DNA of 64,000 nucleotides from contig CAUZFZ010000028.1 in NCBI GenBank assembly GCA_963579025.1, positions 16,483 through 80,482 of the forward strand, given 5' to 3'. Each line of letters begins with the position of its first letter. Position 1 is the stretch's first letter. The notes under the pieces were generated by a model. That model searched no databases. It was not told where the DNA came from and saw only the letters and a program-made list of their open reading frames with translations. This DNA is from CAUZFZ01 sp963579025 (GTDB lineage Bacteria; Planctomycetota; Planctomycetia; Planctomycetales; Planctomycetaceae). Positions 17,163 through 26,571 of the stretch are shown piece by piece. Made by a program: the position numbers and the translations under genes.

Positions 17163-17745
17163 CGTCTTCCCAGATCGCGTGCGGGTCGAAGCTCATGGAG
17201 GCCAACATGCTCATGGCGACGCACAGGATGAAGGCGATCACGGCGGGGCCGAACTGGAATTCGATCAGGCTGCCCAGTTTGATCAGCATCACCATGAAGG
17301 CCAGCAGCATGACGTCCATCATGCTCCACTTCCCGGCGTGCTCCATGATGCGGTAGGTCCAGGATCGAAACCGTTTGTGGCACAGCCGCAGCAGACTCAG
17401 CTCGATCAGCATGACGATCTTCGTGAGCGGGAACACGATCGAAAACAGGAACACGATTCCGCCCACAAACCAGCTTCCGTGAGAAAGCAGTTCCAGCGTT
17501 CCGCTAAGCACGCTGGATGTACTCCGATGCCCCAGCTTCTCGACTTCCAGAATCGGCAACAGAACGGCTGGCCAGAACAGGATGAATGCGCCCAGCGCCG
17601 CGGCTGCTGTTCGAGCGGCCGAGCGTTCGCTGGCTCCGGGTCGACAGATCGTTGACTGGCAGCGCACACAGATCGCGCGGTCTCCGGCAGCAAGTTCCGG
17701 AATGGCGTGGATGAGCCCACAACAATGACACGCGTGGTGATGCAT
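17155..17745 (-). CDS. PqiA-like integral membrane protein
   Basis: The product is 196 residues. A cytoplasmic zinc-ribbon-like head comes first (CHCCGLIH at about residues 6-13 and CVRCQS at 26-31, two CxxC pairs). The membrane part has four spans: AAAALGAFILFWPAVLLPILEV, SWFVGGIVFLFSIVFPLTKIVMLI, a shorter one around WSMMDVMLLAFMVMLI, and FGPAVIAFILCVAMSMLAS. The FPLTK and LPILEVEKLG segments are typical of paraquat-inducible protein A, which works with PqiB-type MCE proteins in envelope lipid transport. PqiA proteins often have two such halves; this is a single-half form with no PqiB in the window. It overlaps the amidohydrolase gene by eight bases. Confidence 0.85.
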   Translation of the reverse strand: MHHHACHCCGLIHAIPELAAGDRAICVRCQSTICRPGASERSAARTAAAALGAFILFWPAVLLPILEVEKLGHRSTSSVLSGTLELLSHGSWFVGGIVFLFSIVFPLTKIVMLIELSLLRLCHKRFRSWTYRIMEHAGKWSMMDVMLLAFMVMLIKLGSLIEFQFGPAVIAFILCVAMSMLASMSFDPHAIWEDDE

Positions 17746-17795
17746 TCTCTCCCGCTCTCCAGGTTAAGCTTCGCGGTGTTGAGCGGCGTCATGTT

Positions 17796-17929
17796 CCTTC
17801 TCCCCCGAGGGGGAGAAGGTGGCCGCAGGCCGGATGAGGGGCCTCGATGTTGAAGTTGGGGTGGACGAACCACCCTTCCGCCCCTCTCCCGCCCTTCGGG
17901 CACCCTCTCCCCTCACAGGGGAGAGGGGA
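17796..17929. repeat. C/T-rich hairpin repeats F1 (two hairpins)
   Basis: CCTTCTCC-CCCGAGGG-GGAGAAGG-type palindrome at 17796-17819, then a second block at 17879-17929 containing cccctctcccgcc, a CTTCGGG loop, and cctctcccctcacaggggagagggg. They fill the divergent gap between the PqiA-like gene and the efflux adaptor. The family recurs at 22427, 26572 and 27002. Reading the adaptor frame upstream into this repeat gives a spurious Pro/Arg-rich extension. Confidence 0.75.
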
Positions 17930-17959
17930 CGAATCGGTGGTATTCGGAACGGAATAGAA

Positions 17960-19357
17960 ATGAAACAGCTACTGGATCGCAATGTCGTTCGTCGGCTACT
18001 GGTGATTCCGCCGGTTGCGATTGGCATTCTTGTGCTGGCGTGGTTTCGTTCGAATGCTCGGGAACCACAGCGCAAACCCGAGGTTGAAGAAGCCCGCGTC
18101 CTGCGCGTGATCGAAGTACCGCGATGCGACGTTGTGCCACGCGTCGACGCTTACGGAACCGCTCGACCCGGGCAGATTTGGCGGGCGGTGTCGGAAGTTC
18201 GAGGACGAGTGACGCAAGTGCATCCCGAGCTGCGGGCCGGAAGCGTCGTGCGTGCCGGTGAGGAAATCCTGCGGCTTGACCGCACCGAATACGACCTGAC
18301 GGTGACGCAACTCAATGCCGACATCGCTCAGGCCCAAGCGCAACTGGCCGAGCTGGACGCTCGCGAGTCCAACGACAAAGCGTCGCTGGTGATCGAACAC
18401 AAAGTGCTGGTGCTGGCGACGGAGGAAGAAGCTCGACTGAAAAAGCTGGCGAAAGAAGACGCGGCGACTCAGGCCGAGCTTGATGCTCAGACACGCCAGA
18501 CTCTGAACCAGCAGCAACAGGTGCAGGCACTCGAAAATGCACTGAATCTGGCTCCCAGTCAGAAGGACGCGATCAACGCGACGATTGCCGCTAAACAGGC
18601 CAGTCTTAAGCAGGCGGAAATCGACGCGGCGAAGACGACGATCGTCGCACCGTTTGACTGCCGGCTGGCAGATGTCAGCATCGACGTCGGACAGTTTCTG
18701 GCAGCGGGCGAAGCACTGTTTGAAGCACACAGTACAGCGCTGGCTGAGATTGAAGCTCAGGTGCCTGTCGACCAGGCCAGCACTCTGATCGTTCCGCGTG
18801 ACTCGCCGTTGGGAACCGAATTGCCATCGATGGATGACGTTCGAAGTATTTTCCAGATTCGGGCCCGGGTGACGAATGCGACCGGCAATGATGCGGCCAG
18901 TTGGGATGCGAAATTCCTGCGTGTGCGTGAGACCATCGACGCGCAGACACGGACAGTCGGAATCGTCGTTGGAGTCGAACGTCCCTACGAGAAGATCATT
19001 CCCGGCCGCCGGCCACCGTTGCTGAACGGTACATTCTGTCGCATCACTCTGACGGGTGAGCCGCGGGCTGGCCAGGTTGTTGTGCCCCGTTCGGCCATTC
19101 GCGACGGCGGTGTTTATGTACTCGACGAGGACGACCGGCTGCGACGTCGAGACATTGTCGTCCAATTTGCACAGGGATCCTTCGCGGTGATCAGCAGCGG
19201 TCTGCAGGGCGGTGAATCGCTGATTGTGTCCGACCCGACTCCAGCGGTGGACGGCATGCTTGTGGGTGCGAAATCAGACGGTGATTTACTGGCCGCACTG
19301 GTCGCGGAAGCCACTGCGAAGGCCGCGATCACAGAGCAGGATCGTTCGCATGATTGA
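17960..19357 (+). CDS. RND efflux periplasmic adaptor (membrane fusion protein)
   Basis: The product is 465 residues from ATG 17960. Upstream in-frame codons lie in a hairpin repeat and are rejected. A membrane anchor is at residues 11-27 (LLVIPPVAIGILVLAWF). The lipoyl/barrel-sandwich halves flank a coiled coil: RVTQVHPELRAGSVVRAGEEILRLD, then the Ala/Gln-rich hairpin AQAQAQLAELDARES... to KQASLKQAEIDAAKT, then TTIVAPFDCRLADVSIDVGQFL. The beta-barrel and membrane-proximal parts follow, with RAGQVVVPRSAIRDGGVYVL. It bridges the inner-membrane pump and an outer-membrane channel; no TolC-like gene is present in the window. Its stop overlaps the pump start by eight bases. Confidence 0.9.
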   Translation: MKQLLDRNVVRRLLVIPPVAIGILVLAWFRSNAREPQRKPEVEEARVLRVIEVPRCDVVPRVDAYGTARPGQIWRAVSEVRGRVTQVHPELRAGSVVRAGEEILRLDRTEYDLTVTQLNADIAQAQAQLAELDARESNDKASLVIEHKVLVLATEEEARLKKLAKEDAATQAELDAQTRQTLNQQQQVQALENALNLAPSQKDAINATIAAKQASLKQAEIDAAKTTIVAPFDCRLADVSIDVGQFLAAGEALFEAHSTALAEIEAQVPVDQASTLIVPRDSPLGTELPSMDDVRSIFQIRARVTNATGNDAASWDAKFLRVRETIDAQTRTVGIVVGVERPYEKIIPGRRPPLLNGTFCRITLTGEPRAGQVVVPRSAIRDGGVYVLDEDDRLRRRDIVVQFAQGSFAVISSGLQGGESLIVSDPTPAVDGMLVGAKSDGDLLAALVAEATAKAAITEQDRSHD

Positions 19358-22300
19358 ACGTCTCGCTCGACACCGAACCGCTGCGAATCTGCTGATGATC
19401 ATCCTGTTCGCGGCAGGTCTTTATGCCATGCCGCAGCTGCGGCGCGAGACGTTTCCGGACTTTGCCGCGTCGGAAGTTGAAGTGCGGATTCTGTATCCCG
19501 GAGCGACGGCGGAAGAAGTCGACGAGGTCGTCTGCCAGCGTGTGGAAGACGCACTTGACGGCGTGAAGTTCGTGAAAGAGCTGCGGTCTGAAGCTCGCGA
19601 GGGAATGGCGATCTTCACAGCGGAGATGGACGACGCGGGCGACGTCACGACGTTTCAGAACGACATCACAACGGAAGTCGACGCCATCAATGATTTCCCG
19701 GAAGACGTCGAGGACGCCGTCATCCGACAGCTCGGCCTGACGGATGTTGTCATGGTGTTGCTGGCAGCCGGGCCGATGAGTGCTGGCGATCTGAAGCTCT
19801 ACTGCGAGCAGCTCAAGGATCGAGTGCAGCAACTGCCGGATGTCTCGCTCGTCACGCTGGAGGGTTTTTCTGATCGCCAGTTTCGGGTGGAGCTCTCTCG
19901 TGAAAAACTGCGCCGCTACGGCCTGACCGTGCAGCAGGTCGCGGACATTCTTTCACGGCAAAGCATCAATGTGCCCGCCGGTGTGATTGAAACGCGTGAC
20001 AGTGACCTGCTGATTCGATTCGTCGAAGAGCGACACTCGATTGTCGAGTTGGAGAATGTGGCGATCTCCGGTGTGGCAGGTGGCGCCGAGGTTCGTCTAC
20101 GTGATATCGGACGCATCGTGGACACGTTTTCTCAGGCGGAAGACCAGAGCCTGCTGGGTCAGCAACGCACGGGTGTGCTGAGAATCGAGAAGACGAAGAA
20201 CCAGGACACGATCCGAGTCGCTGATGCCGTGCGTGCATTCGTCGAGCGTGAGCGGGAACGGGCTCCGCAAGTGGAACTCGCGATCACTCAGGACTCGTCG
20301 ACCCTGGTACGTCAGCGTCTGCAGTTGCTGACCAGAAACGGCTGGCAGGGAATGCTACTGGTGTTCTTCACGCTGTGGCTGTTCTTCAACGCGAAGCTCT
20401 CGTTCTGGGTCGTGATGAGCCTGCCGGTCTCGTTCTTCGGGGCATTCTTCTTTCTGCCGTTGCTGGGCCAGACGATCAACATGATGACGATGGTCGCGTT
20501 TTTGCTGGCGCTCGGGCTGCTGATGGACGACGGCATCGTAATTGCCGAGAACGTGGCCCGGCACCTGTCGCTGGGCAAGTCGTCGATGCAGGCGGCTGTT
20601 GATGGCGTTCGAGAAGTGGCGGCGGGAGTTGTGTCGTCCTTTCTGACCACCGTCTGCGTGCTGGGCCCGCTGGGATCGTTGTCCGGATTCATTGGCAAGG
20701 TGCTGCAGGTCATCCCACTGGTTCTGATCCTCGTGATGGCGATCAGCCTGATCGAAGCATTCCTGATTCTGCCGGCTCATCTGGGACACTCGTTGCATGA
20801 CGTCAATGTGAGCGCTCCGGGACGGGTACGGCGCCGCTTCGATGGCGTGATCGACGGGCTGCGGGACGCGGTCGGCCGCTGTGTCGCTCGACTGATCGAA
20901 TGGCGATACCTCTTTGTGGGCAGTGTCGTGGGCATCTTCTGCTGCACACTGGGGCTGGTGGTTTCGGGGGTTGTCGGGTTTCAGGGCTTCCCCGAACTGG
21001 AAGGCGACGTCGTCGTGGCCCGTATTCTTCTTCCACAGGGCACACCTCTAAGTCGCACGGAGGGTGTCGTCCGCCGTGTTACCGATTCGCTCAATCGGCT
21101 GGATGAGCAGACGTCGCGCGATCAGCCGGACGGTCAGCGACTGGTGCAGACAATCAATGTTCAGTTCAACCGCAACACCGATGCTTTTGAGAACGGGGCA
21201 CACGTCGCGACTGTGACCGTCGATCTGCTGACCAGCGAACAACGCTCGTTGACCATTGATGAAATTGTGGCTGCCTGGCGAACGGACATTGGCGACCTGT
21301 CTGATGTCCTCAGCCTGACGTTCGGTGAACCGTCATTCGGTCCGGCCGGCCGACCGATCGAGATTCGATTTCAAGGACCGGACATTGCCGTTCTGAAATC
21401 GGCGGCAACAGAAGCTCGCGAGTGGTTTTCCAGCTACGAGGGTGTATTCAACTTGACCGACGACCTGCGGCCCGGAAAGCAGGAGATTCGCATTCGTTTG
21501 CGCGAGGGAACTGTCGGACTGGGTCTGGATGCCGCGTCCATGGCGGGCCAGCTTCAAGCGGCGTTTCGTGGAGCCACCGCCGACGAGATTCAGGTCGGGT
21601 CCGAGAGCTATGAAATCGACGTGCAGTTCAACGCAGCGGATCAGGACAGTCTGTCGGACCTCGACGACTTCTACTTTCTGCTGCCGGATGGAAAACCGAT
21701 CCCGTTGTCAGCGGTGGCTGAGGTCGAATTCTCGCGCGGCTGGTCACGAGTGGCTCGGATCAACGGCCTTCGTACAGTGACGCTGATCGGTGAGGTCGAC
21801 ACGCGTGTCACGAACACGGCCCGCCTGATCAGCATGTTCGAACGCGAAAAGCTGAGCGAACTGAATCAACGGTATCCTGCCCTGCGGATCGCGATCGAAG
21901 GCGAGGCTCAGGAATCCGGCGAGACGCAGGCATCGATGCGGCGGGCCATGGTCGTGGGTCTGATTGGTGTATTCGTCCTGCTGAGTTTTCAGTTCGGGAG
22001 CTGGATCGAGCCGCTGATCGTCATGGTCGCGATTCCACTCGCACTGATCGGCGTTGTCCTCGGCCATCTGCTGATGGGGCTGAACCTGAGCATGCCCAGC
22101 ATGCTGGGGTTTGTGTCGCTGTCTGGCATTGTGGTCAACGACTCGATTCTGCTGGTTCTGTTTCTGAAACGGGCACGTGGCGAAGGCGCGTCGGCTGCTG
22201 AATCGGCCACGCAAGCCAGCCAGTTGAGGTTCCGTGCGATCCTGCTGACGTCTGCGACAACAATCGCCGGGCTGTTACCGCTGCTGTCGGAAACGAGCCT

Positions 22301-22448
22301 GCAGGCTCAAGTGCTGATCCCGCTCGCGGTCAGCATTGCGTTTGGCCTGATGGCGTCGACACTGCTTGTGCTGTTCGTCGTTCCATGCCTTTACGTGATG
22401 CTCGACGACCTTGGGTTGCTTTCGGGCCCCTCTCTCCCCTCTCCCTAA
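19350..22448 (+). CDS. RND-family efflux pump, inner-membrane subunit
   Basis: This 1032-residue protein begins at ATG 19350 with MIERLARHRTAANLLMIILFAAGLYAMPQLRRETFPDF, the classic first helix and periplasmic entry of AcrB/MexB-type pumps. The two symmetrical halves are visible. Membrane clusters start near residue 335 (GMLLVFFTLWLFFNAKLSFWVVMSLP, then TMVAFLLALGLLMDDGIVIAENV with the TM4 Asp pair) and near residue 870 (MVVGLIGVFVLLSFQFGSWIEPLIVM, FVSLSGIVVNDSILLV). DD in LLMDDG matches the proton-relay aspartates. The substrate is unknown. The last ten or so residues (GPSLPSP) and the TAA stop are supplied by repeat F2, so the native C-terminus was probably longer or different. Confidence 0.92.
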   Translation: MIERLARHRTAANLLMIILFAAGLYAMPQLRRETFPDFAASEVEVRILYPGATAEEVDEVVCQRVEDALDGVKFVKELRSEAREGMAIFTAEMDDAGDVTTFQNDITTEVDAINDFPEDVEDAVIRQLGLTDVVMVLLAAGPMSAGDLKLYCEQLKDRVQQLPDVSLVTLEGFSDRQFRVELSREKLRRYGLTVQQVADILSRQSINVPAGVIETRDSDLLIRFVEERHSIVELENVAISGVAGGAEVRLRDIGRIVDTFSQAEDQSLLGQQRTGVLRIEKTKNQDTIRVADAVRAFVERERERAPQVELAITQDSSTLVRQRLQLLTRNGWQGMLLVFFTLWLFFNAKLSFWVVMSLPVSFFGAFFFLPLLGQTINMMTMVAFLLALGLLMDDGIVIAENVARHLSLGKSSMQAAVDGVREVAAGVVSSFLTTVCVLGPLGSLSGFIGKVLQVIPLVLILVMAISLIEAFLILPAHLGHSLHDVNVSAPGRVRRRFDGVIDGLRDAVGRCVARLIEWRYLFVGSVVGIFCCTLGLVVSGVVGFQGFPELEGDVVVARILLPQGTPLSRTEGVVRRVTDSLNRLDEQTSRDQPDGQRLVQTINVQFNRNTDAFENGAHVATVTVDLLTSEQRSLTIDEIVAAWRTDIGDLSDVLSLTFGEPSFGPAGRPIEIRFQGPDIAVLKSAATEAREWFSSYEGVFNLTDDLRPGKQEIRIRLREGTVGLGLDAASMAGQLQAAFRGATADEIQVGSESYEIDVQFNAADQDSLSDLDDFYFLLPDGKPIPLSAVAEVEFSRGWSRVARINGLRTVTLIGEVDTRVTNTARLISMFEREKLSELNQRYPALRIAIEGEAQESGETQASMRRAMVVGLIGVFVLLSFQFGSWIEPLIVMVAIPLALIGVVLGHLLMGLNLSMPSMLGFVSLSGIVVNDSILLVLFLKRARGEGASAAESATQASQLRFRAILLTSATTIAGLLPLLSETSLQAQVLIPLAVSIAFGLMASTLLVLFVVPCLYVMLDDLGLLSGPSLPSP

Positions 22449-22473
22449 CCCTCTCCCCACGGGGGAGAGGGGA
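22427..22473. repeat. C/T-rich hairpin repeat F2, overlapping the RND gene end
   Basis: The block reads cccctctctcccctctccc, then TAACCCTCTCCCC, ACG and GGGGGAGAGGGGAC. Its long arm has the CTCCCTAACCCTC signature shared with copies F3 and F4. The TAA inside that signature is the stop codon of the RND pump gene. The orientation is the same as F4. Confidence 0.8.
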
Positions 22474-22490
22474 CATCGGGTAGGTCGACG

Positions 22491-23348
22491 TCACGAATGT
22501 TCTGATGCCCGTAACGCCCGCCACGAGTAGGCCGGCTGATAACCGATCAACTCGCGCGCCCGATCAATGCTGATGACGCTGGCGCTTCCCGAAAGCGCTT
22601 TGCGAATCTCGACCTGCGGGGCGAATTCCCGTAGCAGAGCTTCGGTTGATGCATCAAATCGAATGTCCTCGGCGGCAATGAACAACGGCTCGTGTCCGGT
22701 CGTACGGGCTTCCAGGGCCTGACGACAGGAGGTTGCTGCGTCACGCACATCGACGTAGGGCCATAGTACGAAACGCACGCCCTGCTCTTTCGTCGGATGC
22801 GGCCACGGAAAGGCGAAGTAGCCATCTTCCTGAATGACATTCATGATCCGCAGGCTGACCGTTGCCATGCCCGTTCGACGACTGACCGCGCCGCAAATGT
22901 CTTCTCCGATGACCTTGGAGAGGCCATACGCTTCATAAGGAGTCAGTGGATGGTCCTCGTCGACCGGTACGTATTTCGGCCAGTACACATCGGCCGACTC
23001 GTGCCAGCCCAGCGTGAAGACTGACGAAGCAGACACAAGACGTTGCACGCCCAGAGCCGCCGCAGTCTCCACGACATTCCATGTGCTCTGGACATTGTTC
23101 TCAAACGTGACCGAAGGCGGCTGAGCCAACGGGCCGGGAATCGCGCCCAGGTGAATGACACCGTCAGCTCCCTGGAGCACGTCGCGCACGGCTGCCGGGT
23201 CCATCAGGTCAACGGTCAGAAACCGGCAGTGCATTTTCTCGGGGCGAACCTGGTCGACAGACAGAACGTCGTAGTCGCGCGATACCAGATCCTCAACAAC
23301 CTTGCGGCCCAGCCGGCCCGCTCCGCCCGTGACGACGACACGTTTCAT
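22491..23348 (-). CDS. NAD-dependent epimerase/dehydratase (SDR, extended type)
   Basis: The product is 285 residues. TGGAGRLGRKVVEDL is the GxxGxxG dinucleotide-binding loop at residues 7-13. VDLMDPAAV and DGVIHLGAIPGP are the usual second-nucleotide-site blocks. SASSVFTLGW supplies the catalytic Ser and YGLSKVIGE the YxxxK pair. Length and layout match small UDP-glucose-4-epimerase-like reductases of unknown sugar substrate; some relatives act on uronic acids, but nothing here decides that. The neighbours offer no sugar pathway. It stands alone, with a composite repeat upstream of its start. Confidence 0.87.
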   Translation of the reverse strand: MKRVVVTGGAGRLGRKVVEDLVSRDYDVLSVDQVRPEKMHCRFLTVDLMDPAAVRDVLQGADGVIHLGAIPGPLAQPPSVTFENNVQSTWNVVETAAALGVQRLVSASSVFTLGWHESADVYWPKYVPVDEDHPLTPYEAYGLSKVIGEDICGAVSRRTGMATVSLRIMNVIQEDGYFAFPWPHPTKEQGVRFVLWPYVDVRDAATSCRQALEARTTGHEPLFIAAEDIRFDASTEALLREFAPQVEIRKALSGSASVISIDRARELIGYQPAYSWRALRASEHS

Positions 23349-23405
23349 GAATCACTTTCATCCGCATTTCTGGTCGAGTCAGCCCGACATCGCAGTCGCC
23401 TTACC

Positions 23406-23686
23406 CACACGAGCCCGACACGCAAGTCTTAGAGTTGCACAATTCAGTCCCGGAGGGACGCAGGCAATTAGCCCGGGGTTTCAACCCCGGGGAATAGCGA
23501 CCAGTTATTCCCTTGAGCCCCGGAGGGGCGACGGCAAGACCAAAACGTGACGCGCCGTCGCCCCTCCGGGGCTCTGCCGGCGAATTGTCCCTTGTTTCCC
23601 GGGGTTGAAACCCCGGGCTATTCGCCTTTGCCCCGTCGGGGCATCAAGACTGTGCAACTTCAAAACTTGCTCGTCGGGCTCGTGTG
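23406..23686. repeat. 281-bp composite nested inverted repeat D
   Basis: The outer arms, 23406-23441 and 23651-23686, are 36-base imperfect inverted repeats. Inside are two copies of a CCCGGGGTTTCAACCCCGGG-type palindrome facing each other (about 23471 and 23598) and, at the centre, perfect 21-base arms at 23515-23535 and 23554-23574. The whole unit could extrude as one long cruciform or fold as several small hairpins. It fills the gap between the epimerase start and the PQQ-propeller stop; no gene is visible inside it. Confidence 0.85.
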
Positions 23687-23718
23687 GATCGCGGGTCTGT
23701 TATTTCCTGCGAATTGCC

Positions 23719-25002
23719 TTACTCCGTGCCCGCCGCGGCGGCGGTCGCGGCGATGCAGAACAGGTGCTTCTCGCCACGCAGATAGATCTGGCTGTGACTG
23801 ACCGTGGGCGAAGCGTAGCAGTATTCGCCGAGTTCGTTTTCTTCAACGACATCCAGTTCCGCGCCGGGCCGCACAACCTTGGTGATCCCATTGTCGGCCG
23901 TGAAGTAGACCATGTTATTGGCCGTGATCAGCGACGAGCTGTAGTGGCTGCCCAACCGGTCCTTCCACACCACTTCACCAGAGTCTGTGGCAAAACAACT
24001 GGCGGTTCCGCGATCGTCGGCGATGAAAAGATGTTTGCCCAGGACGACGGGGGAGGGTACGTAGCACCGTGCATTGCGAATGTGCCATGCGACGTGCGAA
24101 TCAGTTACGTCGCCGCTGCCGTCGGGGCGAATGCCCATGACGTGGTATTCGGGGAAGCCCGCAGTCATGAAAAACAGCTTGCCGTCGTAGACTAACGACG
24201 CCACGTACTGCTCGGTCGGGCCCTCAACCTTCCAATGCATCTTGCCATTATTGGGGTCATAGCTGGCGATGTGACGACTGCCGGACAGGACCATTTGCGT
24301 TCGCCCGTCGATTTCACGGATCAGCGGCGTCACGTAGCTGCGAGTCTTGTGTGCTCGTTTGACTCGCCACGCGGTTTCGCCGGTCGCCCGGTCCAGCGCC
24401 ACGATGTACGAATCTCCGTCGTGGTCGCCGTTGACGATCAACTTGTCCTTGAAAATCACCGGCGAGCTGCAAAAGCCATGCACACTGGCGAAGCGATCGG
24501 GTTTGACCCGCCACTTCAGCTTGCCGGAAAAATTGTAAGCCGCCACGACCACGTTGCCCGGAGTTCGTTTTTTGTCGCTACCGAAATCCGGTTCCAGGAA
24601 GGCCACGTAAATCGTCTCGCCGTCGGTGGCAGGAGTCGATGAAGCAAAGCTGTTCAACTTGTGACGTTTTTCGAGCGGCGCTTTCAGGACTTCTTTTTTC
24701 CACAGGATTTCACCGCTCTTGCGATCGAGCGACAGCAGCACTCGCTGTTCGGTTTCTTCAATGCAGGCAACCGTGAAAATCCGGTCTTCCCAGACAATGG
24801 GTGACCCGTGTCCCCAGCCCGGTAACTCGGATTTCCACAAAATGTTCTCACCGGTCGTGCCATTCCATTTGGTCGGCACGTTCTCTTCGACGCTGCTGCC
24901 ATCGCCCCGCGGGCCTCGCCAACCTGGCCAGTTTTCGGTCCGGGCCGTTCCGGCAATCATGACCAGACACAGAAGTGCGACAGGCAAGCGGCTTGGAAGC
25001 AT
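23719..25002 (-). CDS. Secreted PQQ-like beta-propeller protein
   Basis: The product is 427 residues. ATG 25002 follows CAGGAG, and the signal peptide (LPSRLPVALLCLVMIAGTARTE) starts there. WPGWRGPRGDGSS is the usual opening of planctomycete PQQ-domain proteins, where the propeller is structural and no quinone is required. Blade motifs recur: LDRKSGEILWKK, LDRATGETAWRV, YDPNNGKMHWKV and FATDSGEVVWKD. It lies 113 bases downstream of the DUF1501 gene on the same strand and so may belong to the PSD1-DUF1501 unit. Its role is unknown; such proteins are thought to be scaffolds or sensors in the periplasm. Confidence 0.9.
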   Translation of the reverse strand: MLPSRLPVALLCLVMIAGTARTENWPGWRGPRGDGSSVEENVPTKWNGTTGENILWKSELPGWGHGSPIVWEDRIFTVACIEETEQRVLLSLDRKSGEILWKKEVLKAPLEKRHKLNSFASSTPATDGETIYVAFLEPDFGSDKKRTPGNVVVAAYNFSGKLKWRVKPDRFASVHGFCSSPVIFKDKLIVNGDHDGDSYIVALDRATGETAWRVKRAHKTRSYVTPLIREIDGRTQMVLSGSRHIASYDPNNGKMHWKVEGPTEQYVASLVYDGKLFFMTAGFPEYHVMGIRPDGSGDVTDSHVAWHIRNARCYVPSPVVLGKHLFIADDRGTASCFATDSGEVVWKDRLGSHYSSSLITANNMVYFTADNGITKVVRPGAELDVVEENELGEYCYASPTVSHSQIYLRGEKHLFCIAATAAAAGTE

Positions 25003-25115
25003 GGTGGTCTCCTGCAGGGAGTGGGTGAGCGAGTTCGAGTCAACGTGGTGTAACGGGCAGTGCGTCAATTCGCGACGTGAACGTGCCACTGGTCTGATTC
25101 CGCGTGCCGCTCGAC

Positions 25116-26558
25116 TCAGGCCAGTAGTTCGGAAACGACCTCGCCGCCAATATCCGTCAGCCGCTGATCGCGACCCTGAAAACGGAATGTCTGCCGTTCG
25201 TGATCGATGCCCAGGCAGTGCAGAACTGTCGCCTGCAGATCATGCACGTGAACGGGGCGTTCGACGATGTTGTATCCGTACTCGTCGGTCTTCCCGAGTG
25301 ACATGCCGCCCTTGATTCCGCCTCCGGCCATCCACATCGTGAAACAGCGTGGATGATGGTCGCGGCCGAACGTCGGCTTCAGATCGCCCTGGCTGTAAGT
25401 CGTGCGACCGAATTCCCCACCCTGAATGATCAGCGTGTCCTCCAGCATGCCGCGACGCTTCAGATCCGTGATCAGTGCGGCGATCGGTTGATCGACCAGT
25501 CGGCACATCTCCGGCATCCGTGTGACAATCTCGCTGTGCATGTCCCAACCGCGCTGAAACAGTTGCACGAAGCGTACGCCCCGTTCGAGCAGCCGACGGG
25601 CCAGCAGGCAGTTGTTCGAAAACGACACCTCGCCGGGTTTTGTGCCGTACATCTCGTGGACGTGTTTCGGTTCGTTCGAGATGTCCATCAGCTCGGGAAC
25701 ACTGGTCTGCATGCGTCCGGCGAGTTCAAACGAATCGATGCGAGCTTCGATCTCTGGGTCACCGACGACTTCCAGACGTCGCCGGTTCAACCGGTTGATT
25801 CCTGCGATCAACTGTTCGCGATTCGGCTGGTCGATGCCATCTGGATTCGACAGAAACAGCACGGGGTCGCCCTGCGATTGAAACTGCACACCCTGATGCC
25901 GGCTGGGCAGGAACCCGCTGTGGTAGTACCGCGAAACGACCGGCTGACCTTTCTTACCGGACAGCAGCACGATGAAGTCGGGCAGATTTCTGTTCTCGCT
26001 GCCCAGTCCATAGGACATCCACGAACCCATACACGGACGTCCGGGACGCCCTGCTCCGGTCTGCAGCATGTTGACCGCCGGGTCGTGGTTGATCGGTTCG
26101 CTGTGGATCGAGCGGATGATGGCCAGCTCATCGGAGACTCGACCGAGATGCGGCAGGTGCTCGTTCATGACCTGTCCGGACTCACCAAACGTCCGAAACT
26201 TCATCGGCGAGCCGGCAACTGTCAGTTGCTTCTGCCCGCGAGTCATCGTCGTGATTCGCTGCTTACCCTTGACCGACGCGGGCAGCTCTTTGCCGTTCTG
26301 TTCGTGCAGCAGCGGCTTGGGATCCCACAAATCGATATGCGACGGTCCTCCGGCCATGAACAGGTACACAACCCGCTTGGCCTTCGGCGCGAAATGCATT
26401 CCAAGCGACGGGTTTGAGCCGGTGGCTGCGGCGGTGGCCGAATCGGAGAACAATCCCGGGTTCAGTAGACCGGCCACGCTGGCGGCACCCAACCCGGCCG
26501 ATGTCCGGCTAAGGAATCGTCGGCGAGCGATGCGGTATTCGAGTTCGTGTGTGTTCAT
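25116..26558 (-). CDS. DUF1501 secreted protein (PSD1-linked type)
   Basis: The product is 480 residues with a Tat signal (ARRRFLSRTSAGLGAASVAGLLNPG). Blocks include FAPKAKRVVYLFMAGGPSHIDLWDPKP, GKQRITTMTRGQKQL, IIRSIHSEPINHDPAVNMLQTG, RPGRPCMGSWMSYGLGSENRNLP, QGGEFGRTTYSQ and GRDHHPRCFTMWMAGGGIKGG. This is the longer DUF1501 type, whose gene normally follows a PSD1 gene. Here the PSD1 gene is upstream on the same strand, but a DUF559 gene with flanking repeats sits in the roughly 600-base gap. The same type recurs at 55160-56623. The fold is alkaline-phosphatase-like; the substrate is unknown. Confidence 0.92.
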   Translation of the reverse strand: MNTHELEYRIARRRFLSRTSAGLGAASVAGLLNPGLFSDSATAAATGSNPSLGMHFAPKAKRVVYLFMAGGPSHIDLWDPKPLLHEQNGKELPASVKGKQRITTMTRGQKQLTVAGSPMKFRTFGESGQVMNEHLPHLGRVSDELAIIRSIHSEPINHDPAVNMLQTGAGRPGRPCMGSWMSYGLGSENRNLPDFIVLLSGKKGQPVVSRYYHSGFLPSRHQGVQFQSQGDPVLFLSNPDGIDQPNREQLIAGINRLNRRRLEVVGDPEIEARIDSFELAGRMQTSVPELMDISNEPKHVHEMYGTKPGEVSFSNNCLLARRLLERGVRFVQLFQRGWDMHSEIVTRMPEMCRLVDQPIAALITDLKRRGMLEDTLIIQGGEFGRTTYSQGDLKPTFGRDHHPRCFTMWMAGGGIKGGMSLGKTDEYGYNIVERPVHVHDLQATVLHCLGIDHERQTFRFQGRDQRLTDIGGEVVSELLA

Positions 26559-26571
26559 GGTTCTTTTTTTG

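Noticed and set aside
17819..17959. N-terminal extension of the efflux adaptor
   Set aside because: The added residues (Pro/Arg-rich) are translated repeat F1; the membrane anchor starts just after ATG 17960.
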